DNA of 64,000 bases. Source: Unio delphinus. Lineage: Eukaryota; Mollusca; Bivalvia; Unionida; Unionidae. Position numbers and translations under genes: made by a program. Shown in pieces: positions 37,701 through 52,500 of this stretch. The stretch lies in NCBI GenBank assembly GCA_029339505.1, contig JAQISU010000081.1, positions 20,423,501-20,487,500 of the forward strand, read 5' to 3'. How positions within the stretch are numbered: the first letter of the stretch is position 1; every line of letters begins with the position of its first letter. The notes under the pieces were generated by a model, which saw only the letters and a program-made list of their open reading frames with translations, searched no databases and had not been told where the DNA came from.

Positions 37701-40700
37701 TATATACATGTGCCGCAATTGGGCTATCTGACATGTACAGAGTGTGGTCACATGCGCTGACGGTAAAAATGGTTCAGCTTAAACAGAGCTTAAGTAAACA
37801 TTTTATATAGAAAAAAGGGGGGTAACTTTGAAAATCAGTGTAAATAAGTCTGAAATTAGCCACATTGTATATGAAAGAACTACTTCAAGTAAATTACACA
37901 TTAAATTTCCATCCACCATCACATGCCATTAGCGTTTATCTGTATATTATATGAATCATTTTCTTTTGACTCTCCTAATTTATTTTCTGAATTAAAAATC
38001 AAGTCTTTACAATCATTTGCTTAATATATAGTGATTTTCTTCACTATTTTTAAAGTTTTTGCATTTTTCAGTTGTTCAGATAAACATTAAAAGATGTAAG
38101 AATGATGGCTGTGATACAAGGATCCACGGGTTGAAGGCAGTAGGTTACAGGTAAGCATGAGAACTATTAAATACAGACACCAGGGTAAATGATTGAGTTT
38201 CATTATTTCATCTGGAAAATTTCCATGTTTGTTTCATTCTGGTATCTAATATAAACAATATACACTTAGTTTTATGTTTATTTCACTGTCGGAAAAATAT
38301 CATCGAACATTTTACTACATTTGTACATGTTCACACACATGTATTTACTTTTATTTGCGACAACAACACCTCTGAAGTTCTCCAGTATGTGCATGGGTTA
38401 GTGGTTGCTTACTTGTGATCATTGTTCTCAAGTTTCCTCCCCATCAATTACCACGTTACAGTCATCTTAGCCATCAAGATTATGCAATTTAAATTTATAG
38501 GAATTTATTTGCAATCATTTTAAGGTGGATAAAGCTGTATTTAATTGCTATCCATGATTCTAAATTGTGAGAACAGTAAAACTTTTTCATTTCAAATATG
38601 TTTTCAATCTCACCACTTGAGAATCAAGAATTACAAAGTTTTGGTTAGGACAGGAATTGTCAAACTTGGGGCCAGTATGGACCAAGTTTGCTGATGAAGC
38701 AGTTACATACATAGCCTATTTAGTCAATTTACTTCCAGAGTGGTGAAGGAAGTAGGGGTGAGTGTGGGAGATGCATCTGCGATGTGGTTCCTTCAAGTCC
38801 TTGCATCCTCAGTAAAATCATCGATACCACTTGCACCACATCTGAGGACCAGCATATTAACACACTCCAAGTAAGATAATGTATTTTTAGAGACTATAGG
38901 ATTTATCCCATCAGTATATGACTAGTGATGCATTATGTTAATGTATTTTTAGAGACCTTAGGATTTGTCTCATTGGTTAATGAATAATGATACATTATGT
39001 TGATGTAATTTTTAGAGACCTTAGGATTTATCCCATTGGTATATGAATAGTGATGCATTATGTAAATGTTTTTTTAGAGACCTTAGGATTTATCCCATCG
39101 GTATATGAATAGTGATGCATTATGTAAATGTATTTTTAGAGACCTTAGGATTTATTCCATCGTTATATGAATAGTGATGCATTATGTTAATGTATGTTTA
39201 GAGACCTTAGGATTTATTCCATCGGTATATGAATAGTGATGCATTATGTAAATGTATTTTTAGAGACCTTAGGATTTATTCCATCGTTATATGAATAGTG
39301 ATGCATTATGTAAATGTTTTTTTAGAGACCTTAGGATTTATCCCATCGGTATATGAATAGTGATGCATTATGTAAATGTTTTTTTAGAGACCTTAGGATT
39401 TATCCCATCGGTATATGAATAGTGATGCATTATGTAAATGTATTTTTAGAGACCTTAGGATTTATTCCATCGTTATATGAATAGTGATGCATTATGTTAA
39501 TGTATGTTTAGAGACCTTAGGATTTATTCCATCGGTATATGAATAGTGATGCATTATGTAAATGTATTTTTAGAGACCTTAGGATTTATTCCATCGTTAT
39601 ATGAATAGTGATGCATTATGTAAATGTTTTTTTAGAGACCTTAGGATTTATCCCATCGGTATATGAATAGTGATGCATTATGTAAATGTTTTTTTAGAGA
39701 CCTTAGGATTTATCCCATCGGTATATGAATAGTGATGCATTATGTAAATGTATGTTTAGAGACCTTAGGATTTATTCCATCGGTATATGAATAGTGATGC
39801 ATTATGTAAATGTATTTTTAGAGACCTTAGGATTTATTCCATCGTTATATGAATAGTGATGCAGTATGTTAATGTATGTTTAGAGACCTTAGGATTTATT
39901 CCATCGGTATATGAATAGTGATGCATTATGTAAATGTATTTTTAGAGACCTTAGGATTTATTCCATCGTTATATGAATAGTGATGCATTATGTTAATGTA
40001 TGTTTAGAGACCTTAGGATTTATCCCATCGGTATATGAATAGTGATGCATTATGTAAATGTATGTTTAGAGACCTTAGGATTTATTCCATCGGTATATGA
40101 ATAGTGATGCATTATGTAAATGTATGTTTAGAGACCTTAGGATTTATTCCATCGTTATATGAATAGTGATGCATTATGTTAATGTATGTTTAGAGACCTT
40201 AGGATTTATTCCATCGTTATATGAATAGTGATGCATTATGTTAATGTATGTTTAGAGACTATAGGACAGTTAATGAACAGTGGTGCATTGTGTTCATTTC
40301 TTTTTAGAGACTATACGATTTATCCCATTGGTATATAAATAGTGATGTACGTCCTCGTGTGGCAGAGTGGTCTAAAGCATATCCTGTTTTCTTCAACCTG
40401 GACATTAATGGTGGTCATTATCTCCTCAGTCCAACTACTTTCTTCATCGAATACATTACCCAATCATGATACCTTAGAAGAAATACTACTACCTTTCAAA
40501 TTCAACTCTCCCAGAAACTACTTTTAGCGCAATGGAGCTGATGGGCAGAGTGATTTCCCTTTACGTATAAGACTTAGTGGCAAGGCCTAAAGATACGTCA
40601 GCTATTACTTTCAGTCATGCCAGAAAGCATGCTCTCATCACGAGAAACATCACAAACCCAAAGCTACATGGAAGATGTGTCATTTTAAGTTGGAGGAGTT

Positions 40701-43700
40701 TTTTTTACTTCTAATTCTTTCTCTTACAACAAAGTTCTGCCTTTGCAAATGAGTCACACTTTGTCATCATCACACATTGGGTACTTGCATGTGGAGCTAA
40801 AGTGACTTCACAGTCCATTCATACTTAATTTTACATACAAGTATTTAGTGCTCATATAATTAATCATGAACGGATCGTGAAGAGCCAATCATAAATATTG
40901 TGAGCTCAGTCAATAACAGCCTGAGTTTGCAGACGTGCATGGACAAGTCTAACTCGTACCACCTCATAATGCTCGTTTGGCATGACACTACGAGTAGATC
41001 CTCATGCCTCAACAGATGTCGCCTCACAATTTCTCTACACTCTGCCATGAGAAAAGCCATTTTACTCAGAGATTTTCTTTTAGTCATGGTTTCTAATTAA
41101 GTTAATTCTATGTGTTCAGTGAGCGATGGACTGCATCACTCTTCGCCAGGTAAGTCTCAACGTGTTACATGGACTGTAGCCCTATCCATTCAACCAGATG
41201 ATGTTGATCATTCTACTAGTATAATCAATTCTATCCTTCACAAGGGCATAAGAAGTTTATGTCTTCTGACCTCCACTGAGGATGTGTTTCAGCTCCTGGA
41301 GCTATATCCTTTTCCAGTTCCAGTCATCATCATACACCATAGTCATCATCATACACCATAGTCATCATCATACACCAGTGCTCCGGCATCTCTTGATATT
41401 ACAACGATCTGATGGTTCTGACTTAGTTACTTCACAGTCTTCACAGAGTTATGGACTTTTTGGCCCACCTTTATTATCAATTTATCGGCAGTTCTACATT
41501 TAGAACATCTACACTCCCACCAGCTAATGATTTGGTACCCCAGCATTGACAATGATCTCACTGTGATGGGGACAACATAGCCACACTCTGTATACATGAA
41601 TCAGATGGCCTTTGTTTACACTTCAGATTTAGTGTACAATATCATTAATGTAATTCACTGTGGAACTTTTATTTTCCTGGGTTATCTTCAAACCGATGTA
41701 ACATTCCTTATCTTAAAACTCCATGACCGCTCCGGTTGTCTAGTGGTTAGAGTGTCTACCTCGTGTGGGAGGTCATGGGTTCAATCGCTGGCCGAGTCAT
41801 ACCAAAGACTTACAAAAAGGTACTAACAGCTGCTTTGCTTTTTGCTCAGCATTAAGAGTTTAGTGTTTGGACTGATTGGTCTGATGTCATGAAAATGTGA
41901 CTGGGTAGAACATCATGCTACGTGTCTGCGGCATGATGCCCCCATGCTAGACATCACTATAAACTGCCACACTACAGACATCATAGCAGTATGACTGAAA
42001 AATTGTTAAAGCTGCATTAAAAATACAAATCACACACAAAACTCCACACAAAACATCTGAGGCATATATAGAGTCAATCGCGAGTTAAGAACTCAACCTC
42101 AGTCCTCTACCACTCTGTTTATTGTCCTGATGGATAAGTAAACTAATAAGTCATCAGAGAGACATATTTCTCTCCCTCCTACAACCACAATATTAATACA
42201 GGGATAGTACGGTGGTTCAACAAAAAGACCCAAGGGTCACTCATAGGACCTCTAAAAGCTGTCCTATCATAGCTCCTACAATCAAATACCAGATATAGCA
42301 CCAAAATGGTTCTATCGTTCATTCAAATGGCAAACAACACTCTATGTCTGGTCATCGGCCAAAACGCCCTCAATCATTTTTCCACGCCTCTCGGGTTCCC
42401 TCCAAGAACCCTACCCCTACAGCACATTTTGAACAATATCCACTCTGAGCTTAAATGGCACATACCTTAATGTCTCTTCAACGACTCCCAGGACATTCCT
42501 GAGAATTGCACACAACATCATATATCAATTTAGAGCACCCCATTTGAGGCTCCTCATTGGTCCTGGGGTTTTCCTTGTCTGACGAATTGAGTAATGGCGC
42601 ACATCCGGACCATTTCTATAGCCCCAAATTCTGGTTATGTGGACAATATCCTGCAGCATTTCAGCTCATGAGGTTAGGGCAGTTGCCACCAGCTTAGCAT
42701 TGGAATGGAACTATTTTCTGTCATCATTTAGGCTGTGTGATGGAGATCAGAGTCTACATTTTCTGCCTTTTTTTATTGAGATTTGTCATCTAAATGAATC
42801 CAATTCAGTCTGGTAGGACTTATATTGTTCAACAGGTCACATTTCTGGTTGACTTACACTGGATTTGTGTGATTTTTTTTTCCTTTTGAAGCTATGCCCC
42901 AATAGATGGAGTTTCCTCCAGGTGGGCTACTTAGAAGCTGTCTCTCATACCTTATGGGATCTGAGATTGTATATCTGGGGTAAAAGGATGTACCTCCCTC
43001 CACCTCTTACTTATTCTTGTAAGATATGATTGGGTAATGTATTTGAAAAAGAAACCAATTTTTGTAATAAGTTTCTTGAAAAATACTTACTCAATCATAA
43101 TGCACAAAACGCTCCCAGTCTCCCTGTGGATACATCGGTAGTGAGAATGACTTCCGCTTCGGTAGTAACTAACATATCCTTATGCCATGCCGTCAATTCT
43201 TATATGTATGGGGAGATGACTCTGCCTGACCGCCAATGGGTATGCAGACAACTTTTAGCTCTCTTGAGCTAAAAGTAGTATCTGGGAGGGCTGGATTTGC
43301 GAAGTAGTGTTAATTCTCATAAGGTGACATGAAGTATTTTTCAAGAAACATATTTTACTATTAAAAAAATTGGTTTCCCCTCAGTGACCACCAATTTCAC
43401 TTCTTTTTCTTCTTAAACAGCACAGGGAGAAATGTGGTTCAGATTTTTAGATAGCATTGAAACTGTACATTTGTTTTTGATGAGATCAATCAAGGATCTT
43501 TCCATCCCTCTATTAGAAAGCAGCCAATTCGACTGGTATAGCAAAATGGTATTTAGGTGTAGAAATCTATTTTGTTACATGCATGTATAAAAACTTTGCT
43601 GGCTCATGTTCCTTTAAAGATGAATTGCATTGCAGCCATCAACAATCACATGTATGATCATGTTTCAGTCTTTATATTCTTTCCACATATATAAACCATC

Positions 43701-46485
43701 ATGATATGTTTCTTATGACTGTAATAATTCAATTTATTTACAGGAAAGCTTTGGAGCACATTCCACCTGTGTCCCTCTCCCCAGCAAGCAGTGAAAAACC
43801 ACAATTCCTCAGTAATTATGTCCTTCAAGAAATTGAGATTTTCATCAGAGATATGGCGGTGTAAGTAGGTCATGAATGACTGTACCCTAGATTAAGATGC
43901 GGTATCCATATAGTAATTAATCACTGTCTTTATTTGTCTGTCCATCCTTTGAAACTTCCCAGCCTATTTCTATACTCCTTTCATTTAGCTTGATATTATT
44001 TGGTAGGTGGATTTTCCTGTTATGTGTAGGTGTAGCGTTTAAAAATTTTGCCATTTCATGTTCCATTTCTATGGGATCATTGCCATTTCCATGGGATCAT
44101 TGCCATTTCCATGGGATCATTGCCAGATATCATCAATATTTATTGGTTACTGAATTTATATGGGAAAATACTATACAAAAATTTCAGATGGATATACTGC
44201 ATGACCTTAATGAGTGCATATTTTCCCATACAAATGCAATAACCTTTTTATTATATGCTCATATGGCTTAATTATATAACAATAATGAAGAGTTTGTATA
44301 ACAGTTAATCTTTAGAAGCTCTAAGCGCTTTACAGCATATATAATGATATGACTACAAAATTAAACAAAAACACCATGAAATTAGAAAACATAAAAACAT
44401 GCTGAAACTATTTAAAGTAGGAAACAGAATTTGGTCTTTAAGTTTGTTCTTGCAATCGAAAAAGGTGAGTTTTATGAGCACTCTTGAAAGGGATCACTGT
44501 CTTTGTGTTTAATTTCAATGGGCAATTTGTTCTATGTTGTTGGGCCCAGGTATGCAAAAGAACATTGTCCATATGACTTCATTTTCATAGTGGGAATAAT
44601 GAGTATACGATTGTCAGAAGAGGAGCGTAAGTTTCATGCTGGTGTGTACACATGGGTGAGGCTAGATAGGTATGTTGCGCTGGAGTCCATCAGTAAAACG
44701 TAGCACAGAGATCAGAGATTGTGTTGGATTCTGGATTGAATGGATAGCCAGTGTAGGGTACATAGCAGCAGGGAGGTGTGCTCTGATCATGATACTATCA
44801 GGATGATCCAAGCAGATGTGTTTTTGAACTTTTTAAGGTTTCTGGAGTAGATATAGAGATGAACCAGACAGAATTGAGTTACAATTGTCCAGTCTTGAAA
44901 GTACTAATGAACACACAAGTGTTTTAGTGACTTCAACCTAAAGATATTTGCAAATGGAGCTGGTGCATCTCAGCTCAAGATATGCAGCCTTGCATATGTT
45001 CATGACATGTTGGTGCAATGTGAGAGTCCTGTCCAGAGTAACATTTAGGTTTTGTGCTGACTGTGTGAATTTAATGTTGTTGCTGATATTTTTTGTTTGA
45101 GGTAAAGGATGTGAATGAGAAAGTCTTTGTGTTATGATCAGAATGGACTCTGTTTTATCATCATTCAATGGCAGCTTGTTACATATAATCCATGATTTCA
45201 CATAAGAAATGCACCTCTCTACTCCTTGGATGGTAGCATCAACTTCATTTGGGTGGCTAGATTTGTATATTTGGGTGTCATCAGCGTACAATTGGTGAGA
45301 CACTGGATGATGATCTGTGACACTGGAGAGTGGCTGAATGTATAGAATTAAGTGAACAGGTCCAAGAACAGACCCCTGTGGAACACCACAACATAGATCA
45401 TCTGGGCTCGAGTGTATTCCATTTGTAGATACAATTTGTGTCCTGTTGACTAAATAGGACTTGGACCACAGTAAGGTTGTATTGTGAATGCCAATACATG
45501 CTGGAGATGGTCAACTAATATATCATGGTCTATTGTGTCAAATGCTAAAGACAATTCAAGGAGGGTGAGAACTTTAATCTTTCCGGTATCCAAAGCAGAG
45601 AGAATGTCATTAACTACTTTCACAAAAGTAGTTTCAGTACTGTGGCAAGGGAGATATGCAGACTGTATATTGCTAAAAAGACTTCGCATTCAGATGAGAT
45701 ACAATTTGGGTTAGAACAACTTTTTCTTAGATTTTTTATATGAACGGGATATTAGAAACTGGGTGGCAGTTCTTGAAATCGTTGTGGTTGAGTGTTGGTT
45801 TCTTCAGTAGACGGTTTACAATGGCAGTTTTGAAAAATTATGGAAAATCCTGAGATATTAATAACATCAGTTAGTGAAGGCAATATTGAATCTAAGCACT
45901 CAAGCAGCAGTGATGCTGGAATTGGACCAAGTTCACATGATTTTGGTGCACTCTTCATCACGATTGTACATACTAAATCCATAGAGATAGGTTCAAATGC
46001 TGCAAATGGTTGTCACTGAAATTCTGTATCGCAACTGTATGGTGATGATGAGTCAATTGAAATTGTGTTGTCAAGTGTATCTCCAATGGTTTGTACGTTG
46101 TTACGGAAGAAATTTGCAAACAGGTCTGTAAGGTCAACTGTAGAGAAGGCAGTTGGAAGTAGTGTACATTAATTTTGTTCTTTGACATTAGCTTGTTAGT
46201 AAACTCAAAGAGCTCTTTGCAGCTGGAACTTTCTGTGATCTTAGTACTGTAGTGGGATGATTTCGCTGTGTGGACTATGTTGGTGACATTCTTTTTAGCA
46301 GCTTCATTGATTTGCTTATGAATATTGAGTCTGTTGGAAAGCAAAAGCCTCTCCGCTTTACGGCGGTCTCTTTTAGCAGTGCAAAGCTGGTCCCTAATAC
46401 TTCTATACCACGGAGAACACTTTTGAGTTGATTTTCTGCTGTAGGAGGTAAGCAAGATGTTATGTTTTCTTGGATGTCATGCATA

Positions 46486-46516
<31 letters not shown>

Positions 46517-49500
46517 TCCAATGATATAGGCAGGTGTTCATAAATATGTGTATGTTTTAGCAGTAGCCATTCTCAGAATGAGGAGATGGCATGGTTATTG
46601 GGTTCATTGGGTTGACAAAGACTGGCTTATATTTGGGCATTTTACATGAGATCTCAATATCACTGCTAATATAAATATTCTACACAAAGCTTAATAGATT
46701 TAGACATCTGTCACATTGCATTTTCTTATACAAGTTTTTGTGGATTGCAGTATATTTGATATTTCTAGTTTCCTACCCTGCAAAAAGTTTGAATTCACGG
46801 TATTTCAGGTAATAAATGTATTTTTACAGGAATTAACAGTCTGCATCTATATGTCAATTTGTAGGTGCAGTTCATAGCCAGAATGCAAGCTGTGCAGATT
46901 GACTGTTGAAATTTCAGAATTGGGGCAAAAATCCTTCCCATACTGTTAATTTTTCATGTGAATATCATTTTCATAATAATTCCTGATATGACTTATAAAT
47001 GAAATTAAAATGCCAGCTTTTGCTACCTGTTTAATACAGATTTATTCTTAATTTCTGTTCAGAAATTGAAAGATAGTGTCAGTGATCAAATTCTTATCGT
47101 GGTTTTGCCAGTTTTGTTACTAATCATAAAACAATGCAGGCTGCCATATGTATTTATGCTTTGATGTGTGCAATGTAACCATCTACAATAGTGATATCTT
47201 TATTATATACAAATATCCATTTATAATCACTCTGGTCGTTAAAAAGAGTTTTCTCTTTTATTTCAGCCAAGACAACACAGTTCTGTCTGATGGGCTTCAG
47301 ATATTGTTGGCTTTCAATCTAGCAAGGGGTCATGTGGGTGGATTGCTAAGGACTCTTAACCTTCTTAAAGGTAACATTCATTTCTCATTCAAAAGGTTAT
47401 CGGAGGATTTCTTGACAAAGGAAAAAACATGCAGACAATGTTTAAAATCCTGTCAACCGAATAATGATTGACATGCTGGCTCATGATACAGCTTGTAATT
47501 TTTTCAGACATTCTATCGGTATAATAGATTCAATACATTACTGAACATTTGTCAAGAGTTTCTTTTCAAAAAAATATTTTGCACATTACATTTTCAGTTG
47601 TAAAGTATAAATAAGTGAAAATCTTGTGACATCTTAATATAGAAATGATAATAGTGACATTTGAATATAAACTCTAAACTGTCCAATTAGGGAGTTAGGT
47701 TTTAATTAGCATTCATAATTAATAGTTTGTATAGTTTCCATTTAAAGAGCTTGTGTTCTGATTTATGATGTACAAGTATTGGATCTTTTATGAAACATTG
47801 TTTTGTAATTTTGCATTTGTAGTGTAGGGCAAGACCTGGTGATAATTTGCCACATCATCATTTTTAAAAATTCTTTCACTACAACAATTTATGCCTGAAT
47901 AGAGCTCCATTTCATGTAAGAAATAAACAAGCTAACCATTCCTTAGCATTGATCTTTTAGAGATGTTATTCTTTAGACCTTTTGTTCGCCTTTTGTCATA
48001 TCTATCTAGTAATTTTTTTGTTGCATTTAAACTTTAATGCTGTGACAAATCATGAGTGGTTCTCGCATTATTCATTCAGTTTAAAAAAAAATAGCAGCTA
48101 AGCTGATTTATTTTAATTTTTGTCACAGAAAATCTAGACATGAGTTTACCATGCGCTTCCCTGTTGTTGAAGTTGCAGAATGCCAGAGATGCCTGCTGGG
48201 AAAAATCAGGTAATCCAACAATAATTTTATCTTTCTCCAGTTATCTACATGCTCTTGTCAAAACAATCCATAATATACCTACTCTGCAGTTTATACTACA
48301 AGAGTGCTTTGGTTTCTAACTTTGAATGCTTATTTAACTTTGAATACTTTGTTTTCTAGCTTTGAATGCTTTCTTTTCTAACTTTGAATGCTTTTTTTTC
48401 TATCTTTGAATGCTTTTTTTTTTCTAACTTTGAATGCTTTCTTATTTAACTTTGAATACTTTGTTTTCTACCTTTGAATGCTTTCTACCTTTGAATGCTT
48501 TGTTTTCTAATTTTGTGAAGGCTTTTTTTTCTAACTTTGTGAATGCTTTGTTTTATAATGATGTTAGTGCTTGTTTTCTAACATTGTTTGTGCTTTGTTT
48601 TTTAACATTGTGAATGCCTTGTTATCTAACTTTGTGTTTTGTTTCTTAAAATTGTGATTTTTTTTTTATAACTTTGTGAGTTCTTTGATTTCTAGCTTTG
48701 TGAGTGCTTTTTTTTCTAACATAGTAAATTGTGATTTGTTTTCTATCTTTGTGAGCGTTGTTTTTTTTAACATTGTGAATTGAGCTTTTTTTTTCTAACA
48801 TTGCAAATTGTGCTTTGTTTTCCATCTTTTTGAGTTTTGTTTTCTGACATTGTGAATCCATGCTTTCAGTGATAATATGGCTGCAAAATATGCTGTCCAT
48901 CAATCAAAAGATGCTTCTGTCATTCAGGCAGTTGATCAAAGTTGGCCAAGGAGAATAAGTGCAAATGTGAATTTATGTATTTCCGAGTTTCTGAGTTGAT
49001 AACATTATGCAGTTTCATACGAAGAAGAATTTAATTCATATATGTTTTGTTCTTAAATTTGTGGACATCATGTTACTTAATGAAGATCACTGTTACATCA
49101 TTGTAATGTATTGATTGATGTATATGTATAAAATAAAAATATACATGTATATGTAAAATAATGTACACATGTGGACAATCTTAACAGTCATAGACACACT
49201 CTAAAACAGGTAGTTTATTTGTGAAATGAAAACATATGGAATGCAATTGTTTTTCAGAATGAATACAATCAAAGTGAAATGAACAATGGATGGAAATTAA
49301 ATGTAAAATACAGTTGGGAGAAATTGGAGAGCACAAATGCAAAATAGATTTGAAAATAGATTATATTCAAGCTGCCAGCTAATCTCTACAGTTGAAAAAC
49401 CCTTTTTCATGATAATCCAGAACTAAACCGTTTTAGAGTAATTTTTCACCCTTTCAAAATCTGTCGCATTGTTCATGTCAACACAGTCGCAAAGTAGATT

Positions 49501-52500
49501 TGATATAGATATGATGTCTTCATCACAACCAAATGAAACAAAATAAAATAATAAATAAAACTGCTGACATGGCTAAAAAAATTGCACTTATTACAATTTT
49601 GGTTATACTTTTTTCATAAATTTAATGGTCTTTTGCATTCTTTGCATTTGCTATTTCCTTAAACCACTTTTGATTAGAGAGAAATTACATTAATGATTTA
49701 TTTTTCTTTTAGACAGTAACAGTCTTGATAAGGAAAACCTGATTTAAATAAATTTCCATTTAGTTCCAAAGGAATAAGGGACGTATGTGAGAAACGTTGC
49801 CAGTAGCTTACCATGGGTTGGTGGTTCTTACTAGGGTTTTCCCCAAGTTCTTTCTCCACCAGTTTTACTGGCCATCATGTATAGCTTATTGTGTGTTGGA
49901 AATTGACATTGAACCCACAGCAAAAACAAGAATGAGAGGAAACAATGTATGAAAATGATAAACACAAACTCTGAATGCATTTTTGAGACCATTAAAAGAA
50001 CTGAATTCAAATGGACTGCAAATAAAATACAAATGGAATACACATTAATTACAAGCAAACTAAAGATTTGATAAAATGGACATTAAATACAGGATACCTT
50101 GTATTTTATTTCATGTATATCTAGGTGATCGTAAACTATCATTTATAAGTATCAATATTACCTAAACATGGTATTACAATTTTGTACAAGTCACTTTAGC
50201 ATCACTTCATATATATGTTGGTTACTTAAGCATTTTACTTCGTGTATATCTAGGACAACATATTATTCTGTATATCTAGGTTACCTTTACATTTTCTGTT
50301 TATGTAAGTTTCCTCAACATGTTATTGCACATATGTCTAGGTCATCAGTTGTCATTGAGCCTATGTGGCTGTGATGGGGGACAAAATGATGACCAGAACA
50401 AGCCAGAAAATGTCCTTAATCAGTCCTGGACCCCAGCTTCACCAGGTGAGTAAATCTTGTGGTACATTTCATATAGTTGGCTGAATGTTTTGTTTTTTTA
50501 TATTATTCACATAAGTAACATAGCTGCCAACTGTCCCGTTTTTTCCGTATTTGTTCCGTATTTTGGACCTGAATACGGGTGTACGTTTTTTTCGCAAAAA
50601 GTACGTTTTTTATTTTCAAAAATAATAATAAAATTTCTTTGGAATTGCCAGTTTAGAACGCGCTCTCGGTTCTATTTTGACAGAATATATCACATGTATA
50701 TACAAATACAGTTCTACAATACGATTGGTTCATTCGAAATCGAGGCTACCAAGCCTGTCGTTAACCGCCATATTGGATTTCGCAATAGTTACCGCTGTTG
50801 CTGTATCTAGTCTTCGTAATATTCAGCTTCTAATCATGATAAATTCGAAGGCAGAATATTCAGAATTTTCTCCAGAAGAAATAGGAGACGACTGGAAGGA
50901 TATTTGTGCCGTCTTGTATAGATTTGTGAAACCATAGAGTAAAGGAGAAAAACTGACGTTTTGTAATTGTGTAACGTGATTTTGCTATTGGGTACGGAGG
51001 CGCCCATGAAATACAAGAGCTCGAAAAAGCTAATAAACATCAGCTTCCTGCTTCATCACACACAACTCAGCCTGAACTTGCGACGTAGATAAATGACAGA
51101 GAGAACCTTAATGTACATCGATCAAACTATAAGTTTTTAATTTCTTTTAGAAATAAACCTTCCTTTTTCAGTTGCTAATGTTGTTGACGATTTATTTTGC
51201 ACAAGTTTTTCAGACATTAAAATCGCAAAAGATAATTCTTATGCTTGAACGAAAACATTTCAATCAGAAAATTACAAAATTGAGATAATAAATGAAAATT
51301 GGTACATTGGAATCAATGATTAAAAAAAAAATAAGGCATGAAAAGGGCTCCTATAAATAGCTTGTGTTGAGTGTGTTGCACTCTTGCACCTTTTGAATGA
51401 GCACCCATATGGAACACGTTCAACTCCAGAAGGTACAAATGTGCATCTTTGACATTAATTAATTGTGTAAGGCACTGTCCAACTTTACTGATGGTTGTAT
51501 ATGTTGTAAATATATACATATGTATTGAACTTTAAAAATCAGTATTTGGTCCTGAAAATCAGTATTTTTGTCACAAGTAATCAGTATTTTTGCACTCGGG
51601 AGGTTGGCAGCTATGAAGTAAAGACTGCTTTAGTCTTGTATAGAAAAATAAGTTTGGTAAAGGTAAGTCAAAATATATTTGTTCTTTTTCTCCGTAAAAT
51701 AAATATTGAATGAAGTCAAGGTCAAAATTTAGTAATGGAGTGTAACTTTTAGGATTACAAATACAGTGCTTTCTCAAGTAACTGGCCCGTTTTTGTGCAA
51801 TAGTAAGAAAAAGGTGGGTGATTGATAGTGGCAGATTATTGAGGTTCATTTCAACGATGGATGGAGTAAAAAACAAAATGACACATGTAAATCTAACCAG
51901 TGTATTCTTAAAAAATTATGCTTTAAGCTTTAAAAATAGATTTTAATTGAAATAAGCATCTCACACATTAACAGAAATTTCCCAAGGTATACTTCTATTC
52001 CTTACTTCATGTCTTGCATAAATTCATTGTAACTGGAAGCATACAAACGTTTTGTACTTCACTTATGTTGCCTCAGTAGTAATATGATCAACACATTTGT
52101 GACCATGGACTCGTGTTGTGTACCAATGTGCATGTTTGTCATGAGTGAGTGAGTGTCGATCGATGTGCATAATTAACGTACTTTCAAATAGTAATATCAA
52201 TTCCCCACCATACTTACAAAAAGCTTCTTGCATTCCTACTTTAGTTCTTGAGACGGACAACACCTCAAGGAGTACGAGTCATGATGATGAAGAGCACTTG
52301 TCTTTCATGCAAGTGAAAGACCAGGGATTGAATATAATTTAGAAAAGCTGTACCCTTTGAGTCTTGTTTATTTCGTACCATTTCATCTCACAATAAATCC
52401 CACAATCAGCAAGCGAGTGTTATCATTTCAACCCTAAATGAGACAGAGCTCACACACATACAGATCAGTGTGTTTCTTGATATACAGAAAATTTGTATCC

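Larger units (their letters stand above)
40430..43380. mobile_element. large element with inverted ends, copy 1
   Basis: The left part, with AACTCTCCCAGAAACTACTT then TTAGCGC, GGGCAGAGTGA and ACGTATAAGACTTAGTGGC, is the approximate reverse complement of the right part at 43.08-43.35 kb (GGTAGTAACTAACATATCC, GACTCTGCCTGACC, AGCTAAAAGTAGTATCTGGG). A related copy lies at 60.6-63.45 kb, which shares ATACATTACCCAATCAT on the left and CTGGGAGGGyTGGATTTG on the right. The interior frames are broken and I recognise no domain. Long inverted ends would suit a DIRS-like or large DNA element, but the class is unproven. A SINE A copy is nested inside. Confidence 0.6.
43861..47266. other. ZZEF1 intron N-O
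   Basis: A 3.4-kb intron mostly filled by a reverse-oriented dead LINE at about 44.29-46.49 kb. It also has a 20-bp triple repeat at 44063-44122 and an (AC)n run at about 46480-46515 next to the LINE's 5' side. 46.55-47.26 kb is AT-rich without features. Confidence 0.7.
48210..50340. other. ZZEF1 intron P-Q
   Basis: Begins with a degenerate pyrimidine-rich tandem repeat (48.3-48.86 kb). It then has AT-rich sequence, a SINE B tail at 49.8 kb, and several TATATCTAGGT-like stretches at 50.11-50.34 kb that resemble the acceptor of exon Q (ATATGTCTAGGTCATC). Confidence 0.6.

Noticed and set aside
38879..40310. Regular repeats resembling a CRISPR array
   Set aside because: The whole 62-bp unit is conserved with no unique spacers, and the setting is a eukaryotic intron.
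43030..43272. MGN-starting frame as a possible ZZEF1 N terminus (vertebrate ZZEF1 begins MGN)
   Set aside because: It lies downstream of the DOC exons and inside a transposon end; the resemblance is three residues only.
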